A stretch of 40,650 bases of DNA from Myxococcales bacterium. Lineage in GTDB: Bacteria > Myxococcota_A > Polyangia > Fen-1088. Within the stretch, counting starts at the first letter, position 1. Each line of letters starts with the position of its first letter. The notes under the pieces were generated by a model. That model had not been told where the DNA came from and did not search any database. It saw nothing but the letters and a program-made list of their open reading frames with translations. Positions 1-8,559 of this stretch are shown here, piece after piece. The position numbers and the translations under genes were made by a program. The stretch covers positions 21,326-61,975 of the forward strand of contig PMBS01000073.1 in the NCBI GenBank assembly GCA_003153015.1, in the 5' to 3' direction.

Positions 1-342
1 GGCGGTCACCCCGCCGGTGGTTGCCACGCCGCCGGTGGCGGTCACCCCGCCGGTGGTTGCCACGCCGCCAGTGGTGCTCACCCCGCCGGTCGTCGTCACC
101 CCGCCGGTGGTTGCCACGCCGCCAGTGGTGCTCACCCCGCCGGTCGTCGTCACCCCGCCGGTCGTCGTCACCCCGCCCGCGGCGCTCACCCCGCCGGTCG
201 CTATTGCGCCACCGTTTACTGAGGCGCCTCCGGTTCCCGAGCTTCCACCCGTGCCATTGGCATTCCCGCTATTGCTGCTTGAACATCCGGCCAACGTCAT
301 CAGTCCAATGGCCAACACCCGAATTTCCCGCAGTTCGATCAT
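1..342 (-). CDS. Gly-rich hexapeptide-repeat lipoprotein, 5' part (runs off left edge)
   Basis: Read on the minus strand, an ATG at 342 follows a strong GGAGG with good spacing. The first 20 residues form a lipoprotein signal ending in the lipobox LAGC (Cys20). After a short Ser/Asn/Gly linker the protein becomes a run of hexapeptides of the form GGV(T/S/A)(T/A)T, at least ten copies, still open at base 1 (114 codons seen). Such Thr/Gly repeats often act as a flexible, possibly glycosylated spacer that holds a C-terminal domain away from the outer membrane; that role is inference and the functional domain lies outside the window. Two other lipoproteins here (3613 and 40153) have the same design. 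The plus-strand reading frames over this stretch are Pro/Val- or Arg/Ser-rich products of the repeat and are not genes. Confidence 0.85.
   Translation of the reverse strand, partial: MIELREIRVLAIGLMTLAGCSSSNSGNANGTGGSSGTGGASVNGGAIATGGVSAAGGVTTTGGVTTTGGVSTTGGVATTGGVTTTGGVSTTGGVATTGGVTATGGVATTGGVTA
47..154. repeat. 54-bp perfect tandem duplication inside an 18-bp coding repeat array
   Basis: Bases 47-100 and 101-154 are identical. Each 54-bp block is three 18-bp units encoding the hexapeptides GGV-TTT, GGV-STT and GGV-ATT on the minus strand. Shorter, diverged 18-bp units continue on both sides (about 1-200). The nested identity suggests recent slippage or recombination within the coding repeat. 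Confidence 0.85.
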
Positions 343-536
343 GGTTTTCCTCCGGCAAAAAGAGACTGTTCTTGGAAGTTCCTGTTCATGGTTCGAGGAA
401 CTACTCGGTGATCTTGGTGGCCGGCGTACCCCTTAGGACGCCCAGTACCTGAGTACGATGCTCAAAGTCACCCACATGTGGCAGGGCAGGGCGGATGCCT
501 GCCTCTCTGCCTGCGCCTGACCCGAGGGAAAGTGAT

Positions 537-641
537 CTACTTGCCGGTGGCAGCCAGGGCATCCAAAGCGGCCAGCACTTCGCGGCTATGTGCGGCGGGC
601 TTCACGTCGGCAAACACCCGCGCGATCTTGTGATATAGCAG
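537..641 (-). pseudogene. Remnant of a peroxiredoxin (Bcp/PrxQ-like) C-terminus
   Basis: On the minus strand the last 34 codons before a TAG at 537 read KIARVFADVKPAAHSREVLA and then a short Ala/Leu tail. This resembles the C-terminal strand and helix of Bcp/PrxQ peroxiredoxins (DGKIAKVF..V...GH..EVL). Upstream of it the frame loses all resemblance, and no catalytic Cys region is present. It is therefore at most a truncated gene end, partly overlapping the leader of the kinase gene that starts at 674. The match is from memory of the family pattern and is short, so chance similarity cannot be excluded. Confidence 0.4.
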
Positions 642-673
642 AGTCGCCGGTTGACGCCGGGTCGAAGGTTCGC

Positions 674-3370
674 ATGACCAAGCGGAAGACGAAACCCCGA
701 GGGTCCCGAGGGCCGACCAAGCCGAGTTCACCCCCCACTCGGGCACGGGCCGGCAAGGCGCCCAGGGCTCCGGCCACAGCCGTCGCTCCCACGCCGGGAG
801 GCTTTGCTGTGGCTGCCCTGGGAGTTACGAATGAGGATCTCATCTTCGCCAACCAGCGACTGCAGTCCGCCAGTGAAGAGTTACAGACTACCAAGGAAGA
901 GCTCCAGTCGGTGAACGTGGAGCTGGAGACCGTCAACCGCGAGCTACGGCAGAAGGTGGACGAGCGCAAGCAAGCGGAGGAGCTGGTCCGCCGCTACGCC
1001 AGCCTGCTACGTCTATCCCAGGACGCCGTCCACGTGCGCCGCCTGGGCGGGCAAATCGAGTTCTGGAACGACGGAGCCGAAGATCTCTACGGCTTCACTG
1101 AGAAGGAGGTTGTGGGCAAGAATGTCTACCAGCTCCTGCAGACGGTTGGCGCGATTTCCATGGCCGAGGTGGACGCGATGCTGGCTCGGGTTGGCCACTG
1201 GGAAGGGGATCTGGTCAACCGCTCCAAGAAAGGACGGATGGTCACGGTCTCTGTCCGGATGCAGCTTGTGCGCGGCGAAGATGGAGACGAGCGGATTTTC
1301 GAGTCGGGCCACGACATCAGCGAGCGCAAGCAGGCCCAGCAGCGGCTGGCGGCCATTGTCGACAGCATCGCCGACGGTTTTTACGCCATTGATCGGCAAT
1401 GGCGCGTGACCCACATGAACGACACCGCCCTGGGCTACTTCCACAGGTCGCGCGAAGAAGTGCTGGGGCGCTTCCTCTACGAAGTTTTCCCCCGATTTCG
1501 CGGCAGCATCTTCGAGGCTGAATTGCGCCGGGCAATGAAGACCGGCGCCCCGATCCGCGTCCATGCACCATCGGTGGTCACCGATCGAACGGTAGAGCTG
1601 TTTGGCTATCCGGGTCCGGACAACCTGACCGTGCTGTTCCGGGATGTCACCGAGCGCGAGATCCAGTCACATCGCGTGCAGCAGCTCACGCAGCTCTATG
1701 CGGTCCTCAGCCGGGCCAACGAGATGATCGTCCGCACGCGCGACCAGACTCAGATCTTCCGGGAAGTGTGCCGTATCGTCGCCGAGCAGATGACATGCCC
1801 ATTGGTCTGGGTCGGTCTGGTCGAAGGCGGTAGGGTGAAGCCCGCGGCGGCCAGCGGTACCGCCACCGAGTACCTTGATGGCATCACAGTGGAGGTCGAA
1901 GGCGAACTGGGCCAAGGCCCGACGGGCTCGTGCATCCGCGACGATCGGGCAGTGGTGAATGATGACTTCGACGCCAACCCTTTGATGTCGCCATGGCGCG
2001 AGTCGGCCTTGCGCCACGGCTTCCGAGCTTCCGCCGCCTTCCCCCTGCACAGGAACGGAAAGGCGGTGGGCGCTCTTACCTTGTACTCGAAGCAACGTGC
2101 TGTCTTCGACTCGGAGCAGGTCGAGCTACTGCTGGCGCTGGCGGCCGATGTCTCGTACGCGCTAGATGCGATCGAAGCCGAGCGCCTGCGCGGCGAGGCC
2201 GAACGTGCCCTACGACAGAGCGAGACTGAGCTTCGCGACGCGGACGCGCGGAAGAATGAGTTTCTCGCGATGCTCTCCCACGAGCTGCGCAACCCGCTCG
2301 CACCGATCAAGAACAGCCTCTACGTCCTCGCGCATGTCCGCGGTGATGCCGAGCAAGTGCAGCGCGCTGAATCGGTGATCGAGCGCCAGGTCACGCACCT
2401 GACCAGGCTGGTCGACGATCTGCTTGACGTCACGCGGATCACCCGGGGAAAGATCCAGCTTGAGAAGGAACAACTGGATCTCGACGAACTGGTAGGCCGT
2501 ACCGTCGAGGACCACCGCGACCTGTTCGCAAGAACCGGAGTCAAGCTTACCTTGCGGCCCAGCGGCGCCAGGTTGAGGGTCAATGCAGACAGGACCCGCC
2601 TTGCCCAGGTAGTCGGCAATGTGTTGCAGAATGCCGTGAAGTTCACCCCCAAAGGCGGCGCCACCACCGTGTCGGTCGAGAGGCGTGAGGATGGCCAGGC
2701 GGCAGTTCGGGTCTGCGACACCGGGGTTGGCATCGCCGCAGACATCGTGCCGCACCTGTTTGAGCCGTTCACTCAGGCGGACCGGACCCTCGACCGCTCA
2801 CAGGGTGGTCTCGGCCTGGGACTGGCGCTGGTCAAGGGCCTGGTGGAAATGCATGGCGGTTCGGTTGCGGTGCGCAGCGAAGGGCCAGGCAAGGGTGCCG
2901 AGGTCGAGGTGGTGCTGCCCACGGTAACCGCATCGGCAGTCACCGCGCCTCGCCCTGCCCAGGCCGAGCCTTCGCAACCGCGTCGGCGCGTCCTCATCAT
3001 CGAAGACAACCGCGACGCCGCCGACAGCCTGCGAGAGGTGCTGGAGCTGGTGAATCACTCGGCGATGGTTGCCTACTCCGGCGATGAGGGCATGGAGAGG
3101 ATTCGGGTGCACCGGCCCGACGTCGTCCTCTGCGACATCGGCCTGCCTGGGATGGACGGGTACGAGATCGCGCGGGCGGTTCGCGCCGACGCCGCCCTGT
3201 CCGCCACCACTCTGATTGCGTTGAGTGGGTACGCCGCCGCCGAGGACGTTGCCAAGGCGCAGGAGGCGGGCTTCGATTGCCACCTTGCCAAACCCCCGAG
3301 CATTGAAGCTATCGAGCACGCGCTCGCGGACGCGGAGAGGCGAACAGCCGGACGTGGAAGAGTCGCATGA
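674..3370 (+). CDS. Hybrid sensor histidine kinase (coil-PAS-PAS-GAF-HisKA-HATPase-REC)
   Basis: Soluble hybrid kinase of 898 residues from the ATG at 674, which follows GAAGG. The frame is open back to 590, but that part overlaps a peroxiredoxin remnant on the other strand. After a basic, Pro-rich start comes a heptad coil (about 53-95; SEELQTTKEELQSVNVELE) of the type linking CheR to PAS in CheB-CheR-PAS chimeras. Two PAS domains (about 100-215 and 222-330) and a GAF domain (about 345-510) follow. The HisKA phospho-acceptor is His536 in LSHELRNPLAPI. The ATPase domain has the N box (QNAVKFTP), G1 (CDTGVGI) and G2 (GGLGLGL) motifs. A C-terminal receiver carries the phospho-acceptor Asp821 in LCDIGLPGMDG. 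No membrane segments are visible, so a cytoplasmic signal is likely; the ligand is unknown. The catalytic half closely matches the kinase at 10450. No output partner is adjacent. Confidence 0.93.
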   Translation: MTKRKTKPRGSRGPTKPSSPPTRARAGKAPRAPATAVAPTPGGFAVAALGVTNEDLIFANQRLQSASEELQTTKEELQSVNVELETVNRELRQKVDERKQAEELVRRYASLLRLSQDAVHVRRLGGQIEFWNDGAEDLYGFTEKEVVGKNVYQLLQTVGAISMAEVDAMLARVGHWEGDLVNRSKKGRMVTVSVRMQLVRGEDGDERIFESGHDISERKQAQQRLAAIVDSIADGFYAIDRQWRVTHMNDTALGYFHRSREEVLGRFLYEVFPRFRGSIFEAELRRAMKTGAPIRVHAPSVVTDRTVELFGYPGPDNLTVLFRDVTEREIQSHRVQQLTQLYAVLSRANEMIVRTRDQTQIFREVCRIVAEQMTCPLVWVGLVEGGRVKPAAASGTATEYLDGITVEVEGELGQGPTGSCIRDDRAVVNDDFDANPLMSPWRESALRHGFRASAAFPLHRNGKAVGALTLYSKQRAVFDSEQVELLLALAADVSYALDAIEAERLRGEAERALRQSETELRDADARKNEFLAMLSHELRNPLAPIKNSLYVLAHVRGDAEQVQRAESVIERQVTHLTRLVDDLLDVTRITRGKIQLEKEQLDLDELVGRTVEDHRDLFARTGVKLTLRPSGARLRVNADRTRLAQVVGNVLQNAVKFTPKGGATTVSVERREDGQAAVRVCDTGVGIAADIVPHLFEPFTQADRTLDRSQGGLGLGLALVKGLVEMHGGSVAVRSEGPGKGAEVEVVLPTVTASAVTAPRPAQAEPSQPRRRVLIIEDNRDAADSLREVLELVNHSAMVAYSGDEGMERIRVHRPDVVLCDIGLPGMDGYEIARAVRADAALSATTLIALSGYAAAEDVAKAQEAGFDCHLAKPPSIEAIEHALADAERRTAGRGRVA

Positions 3371-3612
3371 ACGTGCGGGAGAAGCACTGATGGGATACGA
3401 ATCCAGCAAAGACCTTCGCGCGGAAGAATGAATAGGGTGTGGCACCGAATGTGGTGAGGCTCGCGGGGGTTGAGTGCACGTCGGTTGCTGCCGCTACGGG
3501 CGTGGTCACCGCCGATGGCGCGCCTAGTCACTGCGTTTCATCCACATCCTAGCCTGCTCGGCGATGGCGGAGGCGACCTTCCCCTTCTGAACCCACGGCG
3601 TGTTGATACGAC

Positions 3613-4710
3613 ATGATGAAAGTCTCTCGAATCCTCCAGAACCACGCGCCCGTCTGCAGCCTGCTAGCCATTGCTGTTCTTGGTATTGCGTCGTGCTCGA
3701 TCGCACCCTCTCCTCCGCCCCAAGGAAGCGGCGGCCAGGGCGGCACGGGCACCAGCGGCGGGGCGGGCGCACACAGCGGGGGCAGCAGCGGAAGTGGAGG
3801 CGGCAGCGGAAGCGGTGGAAACGTCGCCTCAGGCGGGCAGGCAGCCAGCGGTGGAAACGTCGCCTCAGGCGGGCAGGCAGCCAGCGGGGGGAACGCCGCC
3901 TCGGGCGGGCAGGAAGCCAGCGGGGGGAACTCCGCCTCGGGCGGGCAGGAAGCCACGGGTGGGACGGTAGGCAGTGGGGGCAGCGGAGGGGCGGACGCAG
4001 CCTCTGACGACAGCAATTCTTCTGACGATGGGGTAACTTTGGACGACGGCGGGGGAACCAGTGGGGCTGGCGACAGCAGTAGCGACGACATGGGGAACTC
4101 CCCCACCGAGCCAACCGATGCCGATCGGTGTGTCGCAGTTGGCGGAACCTACACCGACGACAAATGCGTGATTGATTGCAGCGCTACCGGCGCTTGCGGA
4201 TCCGTGGTCACTTGTCCAAACCTCCTCACTTGCCAAATCACCTGCGGGCAAGATGGATGCGCAGGCGGGATTGACTGCGGCCAGGCTGCCGGTTGCGACA
4301 TCGCGTGTACGGGATCCAATTCGTGCACAGGCTCGGTCAACTGCTCGGGCACTTCCTGCACAGTGGCTTGCGGTGGCACCAATGCCTGCCACAGCGGGGT
4401 GGCCACCGGCGCTGGCACGAATCAAGTCAGTTGTAGCGGCGACGGCGCCTGTGCCGCGAACGTGGCTTGTTCAGGCAACACGTGCGCATTGACCTGCTCG
4501 GGGAACGGGTCTTGCGCGGGAGCTGTGTCGGTATACGGAACCACAGTCACCGCCGGCTGCACAGGCACGAACTCGTGCCAGGGGCGCGTAGATTGCGCCG
4601 CCTCAACTTGCGGAATCGATTGCACGGGACCACAAAGCTGTCCCCATGGTGCTTGTTGTCACGCGGGAAGCTGCGCCGTACAGCCCTCCACGCTGACTTG
4701 CTCACACTAG
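3613..4710 (+). CDS. Gly/Ser-repeat lipoprotein with Cys-rich C-terminal domain
   Basis: A 365-residue secreted lipoprotein. The start is ATG-ATG at 3613/3616 with no strong ribosome site. The signal peptide ends in the lipobox IASC (Cys28). Residues about 35-125 are Gly/Ser/Ala/Gln repeats, including four 12-residue units (GGNVASGGQAAS and variants). An acidic Asp/Ser linker follows. From about residue 170 there are roughly forty Cys residues in short repeating blocks (CSG..C...C.G...C), ending CAVQPSTLTCSH; this looks like a disulfide-stabilised repeat domain exposed at the cell surface. This architecture (lipobox, low-complexity stalk, Cys-rich head) is common among myxobacterial surface proteins of unknown function. 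The stop codon lies in a CTAG shared with the convergent gene ending at 4707. Confidence 0.85.
   Translation: MMKVSRILQNHAPVCSLLAIAVLGIASCSIAPSPPPQGSGGQGGTGTSGGAGAHSGGSSGSGGGSGSGGNVASGGQAASGGNVASGGQAASGGNAASGGQEASGGNSASGGQEATGGTVGSGGSGGADAASDDSNSSDDGVTLDDGGGTSGAGDSSSDDMGNSPTEPTDADRCVAVGGTYTDDKCVIDCSATGACGSVVTCPNLLTCQITCGQDGCAGGIDCGQAAGCDIACTGSNSCTGSVNCSGTSCTVACGGTNACHSGVATGAGTNQVSCSGDGACAANVACSGNTCALTCSGNGSCAGAVSVYGTTVTAGCTGTNSCQGRVDCAASTCGIDCTGPQSCPHGACCHAGSCAVQPSTLTCSH
3814..3957 (+). repeat. Four 36-bp tandem coding repeats
   Basis: Four consecutive 36-bp units (3814-3849, 3850-3885, 3886-3921, 3922-3957) encode the 12-mers GGNVASGGQAAS, GGNVASGGQAAS, GGNAASGGQEAS and GGNSASGGQEAT. The first two are identical at the DNA level; the last two share a Q-to-E change pattern, showing stepwise duplication within the lipoprotein stalk. 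Confidence 0.85.
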
Positions 4711-6509
4711 CGTATCGGCGCGCAGCTCGAAACCCCGGCGCCGACGATAAAGGGGGCGGTACCGGCGATGACGGTGCGGATGGTCTGCGGCGTGTCGCGC
4801 GGCACCTCATACACTGAGCTGCCGAGGAAGATCCAGAATGAGCCGCCCCAGAACTTCACGGCCCAGTTGCCCCCACTTGCTAGGTCTGGATACGAGTAGC
4901 TTTCCAGCGTCCTGCCGGTGGTTGGGTCAATCCGTACCAAGACGGCGGAACCCGCTGGCCCGCTCCCGTTCGGAACAAAGCCCCACAAGCTGCCGTCACC
5001 AGTTCCAGTCAGCTCTGCATCTCCGGCCTGGAGTTTGGCAACCGGCGTCACCATCAGGGAAGGAAACGACACGGTGGCCAGTATCTGAGGGTAGTTGATG
5101 CCGGAGATATACAGCGTATCGACGTCGGTCGACGGATCGAACACAAAACCCATTCCAAATCTGCTCAGCCCACGCTGTCCCACTTGGAAGCTCGTCGCCT
5201 CGCACCCGGCAGTCGCGGTGTCCACCTTGAAAAGACTGCCATCGCTATAGTTCACCCACGCGACTGCGTTCTGATCAACCGCCATCGAGTTGGTCCCGGC
5301 CGTGGTCGGGCATTGGAGTATCCCGATGTCGGTGAAGGTCGCCGTCGTCGGATCAAAACGCGACAACATGCCCTGCTTGTCCACGGTGTAGATCCACTGG
5401 CTGCTGGCCTCGACACAGACCGTGTCGATGGTAGCCGACAATGACACCGACGCCGTGGGCGCGCGTGGGTTGCCGGTTTGCAGGACCAGCGTCCCGGTTT
5501 TCAGGTGGGGGGGCAAGCTGTCGAATGCGCCGAAATGGAGGGAGATACTCGCGCCTTCCCCTGGCGCGACGGCGAACGCGCGCGCCTGCCCGGTGTCCAG
5601 GGCGAAGCCCGGGTCACTGCCCGGGCCGAAGTCGACGCCCGACACCTGGCAGGGGTCACTGCCCTGGTTGCCCAAGACGACAGCTTGGCTGGGGGTGGTT
5701 GTGTTAAGGACAACCTTGCCGAAGTCCAGCCTGTCCGGCGCGACGGTCAGCGCGCAGCCGATGTCGATGTCGGCCGAGAGCGGGATCGTCACAGTCGCGT
5801 GCTTGCCGTCGGTACTCTCGAAAACCAGAGTCCCGATCCGGTGATGGGGGAGCGCCACGTCAGTGGCGTGAAAGGCGAGCATAATCGACTGTTCATAGCC
5901 GGGAGCGAGCGAGAAGTGGTCATCTTGCGGTTCGAGCCCGAACTGCGGATCACTGCCCTGACCGATTGCGATCCCCGCAACGTCACACGGAGTGGTGCCA
6001 TCGTTCGTGACAACGACCAGAGAATTGGCCTTGGTGTCGATGTGGACGTGCCCGAAGTCGACGGCGAGCGGTCGAAAACTGACCCTGCAGTTGGTCTGAA
6101 TTCGGCCGGTGAGCGACACCTCCAATTGCGGCCGAAGCGGATCGTTGGTCTGCAACACTAGGGTTCCCCGACGGGCAAGCGGCACCGCGACGCTGACGGG
6201 GCTGAAGGTCACGGAAAAGCTTGCCTGCTCGCCCGGATCCAGGACCAGCGACGCCGGCGTGCCAAGCGCGAACCAGGGGTCAGAGCTGGGGTCTAGCGCG
6301 CCTGAGATCCGGCAGGTGGTATCACTCCGGTTGGCCACGCCAACGTTCCCGCTCGCCTGGTCGCCGGGAGCGACCTCACCAAAATCGAGGGCGGTGGGCG
6401 CGATATCGATCGAGCAGATCGGCAGCAGCGGGGTCCGGTAGCACGCCAGCCCGAGGAGCAAGCAGCAGCACAGAAGGACGAGCCCAGGACAGTGATAGCC
6501 GACGCGCAT
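4707..6509 (-). CDS. Choice-of-anchor D / HYDIN-type repeat surface protein, probable lipoprotein
   Basis: A 600-residue protein starting at the ATG 6509 (AAGGT about 8 nt upstream). The frame stays open to 6944, but that extension overlaps the glgC start and is not coding. The hydrophobic N-terminus ends in GLAC (Cys23), an imperfect lipobox. Three Ig-like ASPM-SPD2-HYDIN repeats follow (about 35-370). Each begins with a Cys and LDFG (ALDFGEVAPGDQ, AVDFGHVHIDT, RLDFGKVVLNT) and has a GTLV(L/F)(Q/E) strand. The C-terminal 220 residues contain beta-propeller-like blades (WIYTVDKQGMLSRFDP, SLFKVDT, LVRIDPTTGRT). Such proteins are cell-surface or periplasmic; the binding partner is unknown. The gene is convergent with the Cys-rich lipoprotein and shares a stop palindrome with it. 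Confidence 0.85.
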   Translation of the reverse strand: MRVGYHCPGLVLLCCCLLLGLACYRTPLLPICSIDIAPTALDFGEVAPGDQASGNVGVANRSDTTCRISGALDPSSDPWFALGTPASLVLDPGEQASFSVTFSPVSVAVPLARRGTLVLQTNDPLRPQLEVSLTGRIQTNCRVSFRPLAVDFGHVHIDTKANSLVVVTNDGTTPCDVAGIAIGQGSDPQFGLEPQDDHFSLAPGYEQSIMLAFHATDVALPHHRIGTLVFESTDGKHATVTIPLSADIDIGCALTVAPDRLDFGKVVLNTTTPSQAVVLGNQGSDPCQVSGVDFGPGSDPGFALDTGQARAFAVAPGEGASISLHFGAFDSLPPHLKTGTLVLQTGNPRAPTASVSLSATIDTVCVEASSQWIYTVDKQGMLSRFDPTTATFTDIGILQCPTTAGTNSMAVDQNAVAWVNYSDGSLFKVDTATAGCEATSFQVGQRGLSRFGMGFVFDPSTDVDTLYISGINYPQILATVSFPSLMVTPVAKLQAGDAELTGTGDGSLWGFVPNGSGPAGSAVLVRIDPTTGRTLESYSYPDLASGGNWAVKFWGGSFWIFLGSSVYEVPRDTPQTIRTVIAGTAPFIVGAGVSSCAPIR

Positions 6510-6652
6510 TGACGTACCTTGCCAGATTTCGCCCACCAAGGCCAGACGCCCCAATCCCGCGTAATCCCGCGGCAAGCGCAGCGACGCCGCGGGGCGCCTG
6601 GCGGGAGGCGGTAGCCCAAGGCGAAGTCGCGCGCCCGGCCAGCCAATGAAGG

Positions 6653-6676
6653 GTGGCCGTGGCCGTGGCCGTGGCC
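6653..6676. repeat. (GTGGCC)4 intergenic hexamer array
   Basis: Four perfect GTGGCC copies lie between the HYDIN-repeat gene (start 6509) and glgC (6748). Related arrays occur at 18250, 18438 (inverted) and 20347, all outside genes. Confidence 0.8.
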
Positions 6677-6747
6677 GGACACTCTGGATACGCTGGCCGC
6701 TAACCTGCGCCTGCAAGCCGTGAGATTCCGAGGTAAGGATCGCGGCT

Positions 6748-8001
6748 ATGGACGACGTGCTGGCAATCATATTGGGGGGCGGACGCGGGGCGCGCCTGTT
6801 TCCCCTCACCCTCAAACGCTCGAAGCCGGCCGTCCCCATCGGCGGCAAGTATCGCCTCATCGACATCCCCATCAGCAACTGCCTGAACGCGGGGCTGCGG
6901 CACATCTTCGTGCTCACGCAGTTCAACTCGGAAAGCCTGAACACGCATATCGCGATGACCTACAAGTTCGACGTGTTCTCTTCAGGCTTCGTGACCGTGC
7001 TGGCCGCGGAGCAGACCGAGGAGGGAGGCGATTGGTTTCAGGGCACGGCCGATGCCGTGCGCCAGGGCCTGCGCCACATGCATCGGAGAGCTGGGCGCGA
7101 TCTGATGGTGCTGTCGGGAGACCAACTGTACAGCATGGACTTCCGCCGAATGCTGCGCACCCATCGCGAGAGCGGCGCCGATGCGACCGTGGCGGTGATT
7201 CCCGTGGCGGAAGAGCACGCCACCGGACTCGGCATCCTGAAGATAGACGGAACCGGCCGCGTCGTCCTCTTCGAGGAGAAGCCGCCGCGCGAGCGACTGC
7301 CGGCCCTGATTTCCGACATCCCCGGGCACGAGCCCGCCTGCCTGGCCTCGATGGGCATCTATATCTTCCGGCGAGACGTTCTGGAGAAGGCCGTCTCCGA
7401 CCCGAAGCTGGTTGACTTCGGTCGGCATGTCATCCCCAACGCAGTCCCGGACCAGCGCGTGCAGGCGCATGTCTATCGCGGCTACTGGGAGGATGTCGGG
7501 ACGATCCCGTCGTACTTCAAAGCCAACCTAGCCCTGTGCCAGCCGATTCCTCCTTTTGATTTCTACGACGCCGCCCGCCCCGTTTTCACCAAACAGCGCT
7601 TTCTGCCTGCTTCGAAGCTGGATCAATGCACCATTCACAATGCCCTCATCTCCGAGGGTTGTATCTTGCAAGGCGCGGATATCGACCGCGCCGTCATCGG
7701 TATCCGCAGTCGCATCGGCAGCAACGTGCGCATCCGCAACAGTCTGCTCATCGGCGCCGACAGCTACGAGACCTTGGATGAGATACGCGCCACCGAGGCG
7801 CGCGGCATACCGCCGGTCGGCGTCGGCTCCGATTCGATCATCGAGAGCGCCATCATCGACAAGAACGCCCGCATCGGCCGCAGCGTCCGCATCGTCAACC
7901 AAGCCGGGGTCAAAGAAAAGGATGGGGACGGCTATTTCATCCGTGATGGGATCGTGGTCATTCCCAAGAATGGCATTCTCCCTGACGGAAGCGTGATCTA
8001 G
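6748..8001 (+). CDS. glgC: Glucose-1-phosphate adenylyltransferase
   Basis: GlgC makes ADP-glucose from ATP and glucose 1-phosphate, the committed step of glycogen (and often trehalose) synthesis; cytoplasmic homotetramer. The 417-residue length is normal. The start ATG follows GAGGTAAGG. The N-terminal nucleotidyltransferase domain has the pyrophosphorylase motif GGGRGARLFPLT (about 9-20), then KPAVPIGGKYRLIDIPISN, and the ADP-Glc PPase signatures WFQGTADAVRQ and VLSGDQLYSMD. VLFEEKP lies in the sugar-phosphate binding region. The C-terminal part is a left-handed beta helix of hexapeptide repeats (ALISEGCIL, AVIGIRSRIG, SAIIDKNARIG). No other glycogen gene is adjacent. A (GTGGCC)4 array lies about 70 bp upstream. 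Confidence 0.97.
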   Translation: MDDVLAIILGGGRGARLFPLTLKRSKPAVPIGGKYRLIDIPISNCLNAGLRHIFVLTQFNSESLNTHIAMTYKFDVFSSGFVTVLAAEQTEEGGDWFQGTADAVRQGLRHMHRRAGRDLMVLSGDQLYSMDFRRMLRTHRESGADATVAVIPVAEEHATGLGILKIDGTGRVVLFEEKPPRERLPALISDIPGHEPACLASMGIYIFRRDVLEKAVSDPKLVDFGRHVIPNAVPDQRVQAHVYRGYWEDVGTIPSYFKANLALCQPIPPFDFYDAARPVFTKQRFLPASKLDQCTIHNALISEGCILQGADIDRAVIGIRSRIGSNVRIRNSLLIGADSYETLDEIRATEARGIPPVGVGSDSIIESAIIDKNARIGRSVRIVNQAGVKEKDGDGYFIRDGIVVIPKNGILPDGSVI

Positions 8002-8559
8002 ATCACATTTTCCGGTCGACTAGCGCGGGGCCACCGCTGCCGGGGTCGACACCGCTTGCGTCTTCGCGCCATTCACCCGGCCCGCCGTTCCTACATTGGG
8101 AATAGGGTAGTCCACCAATCTGTTGACTAACGGTTTCCACTGGCGAGCTGCCGCATGCCGTTGTCCAGCCTGTATTGCATTGGGCTACGAGTCTCTGCCT
8201 CCCAGCGCGGTGACAGGATTGGAGCCCAGTGGTGTTCTTCCCGTTGGGCTGCGCCGGGAGGTTATTGTGGCACATCAATGCGGACGGCGGCATCAGATGG
8301 CACGAGCTCACCTAGAGTGGCCGGTCTGCCCGTGAAACGCAGAAACAAGAGCGCCTCGAAGTCCTATGAGCGACTCGGTAACGAGGGCGTCCACCTTCAA
8401 CCGGTGAGGGTTCGCCGGTCGGTGTTGGATCTCCATCAGTCGCAGGGCCAGTTGCGGCCAGATTCCGTCGTGGCGTGGCCATATTGCGCACGCGTGGGTC
8501 TTGGTCCATGGCTTGCAAACGTTCGTTCACCAAATCATGCCTAGAAAGGAGTTGCTGCA
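8002..8559. other. Intergenic region without a supported gene
   Basis: The 558 bp between glgC and the radical SAM gene hold only short frames on either strand, with no recognisable domain and no good start signal. The last 20 bases contain the AAGGAG ribosome site of the radical SAM gene. I see no convincing terminator or riboswitch. Confidence 0.5.

Noticed and set aside
1..200. Regular short repeats that could suggest a CRISPR array
   Set aside because: The period is 18 bp with no spacers, and it codes for hexapeptides in frame; no cas genes are present.
17..452. Plus-strand frames rich in Pro/Val or Arg/Ser over the left edge
   Set aside because: They are antisense readings of the minus-strand Gly-repeat lipoprotein, which has a ribosome site and lipobox.
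590..673. 28-residue N-terminal extension of the first kinase
   Set aside because: No ribosome site; the DNA overlaps a peroxiredoxin-like remnant on the other strand, and ATG 674 has GAAGG upstream.
6510..6944. Long N-terminal extension of the HYDIN-repeat protein
   Set aside because: It would overlap the glgC start and put the signal peptide in the middle of the protein; ATG 6509 has a ribosome site.
8002..8559. Possible riboswitch or structured RNA before the radical SAM gene
   Set aside because: No conserved motif or strong paired structure could be traced by eye.
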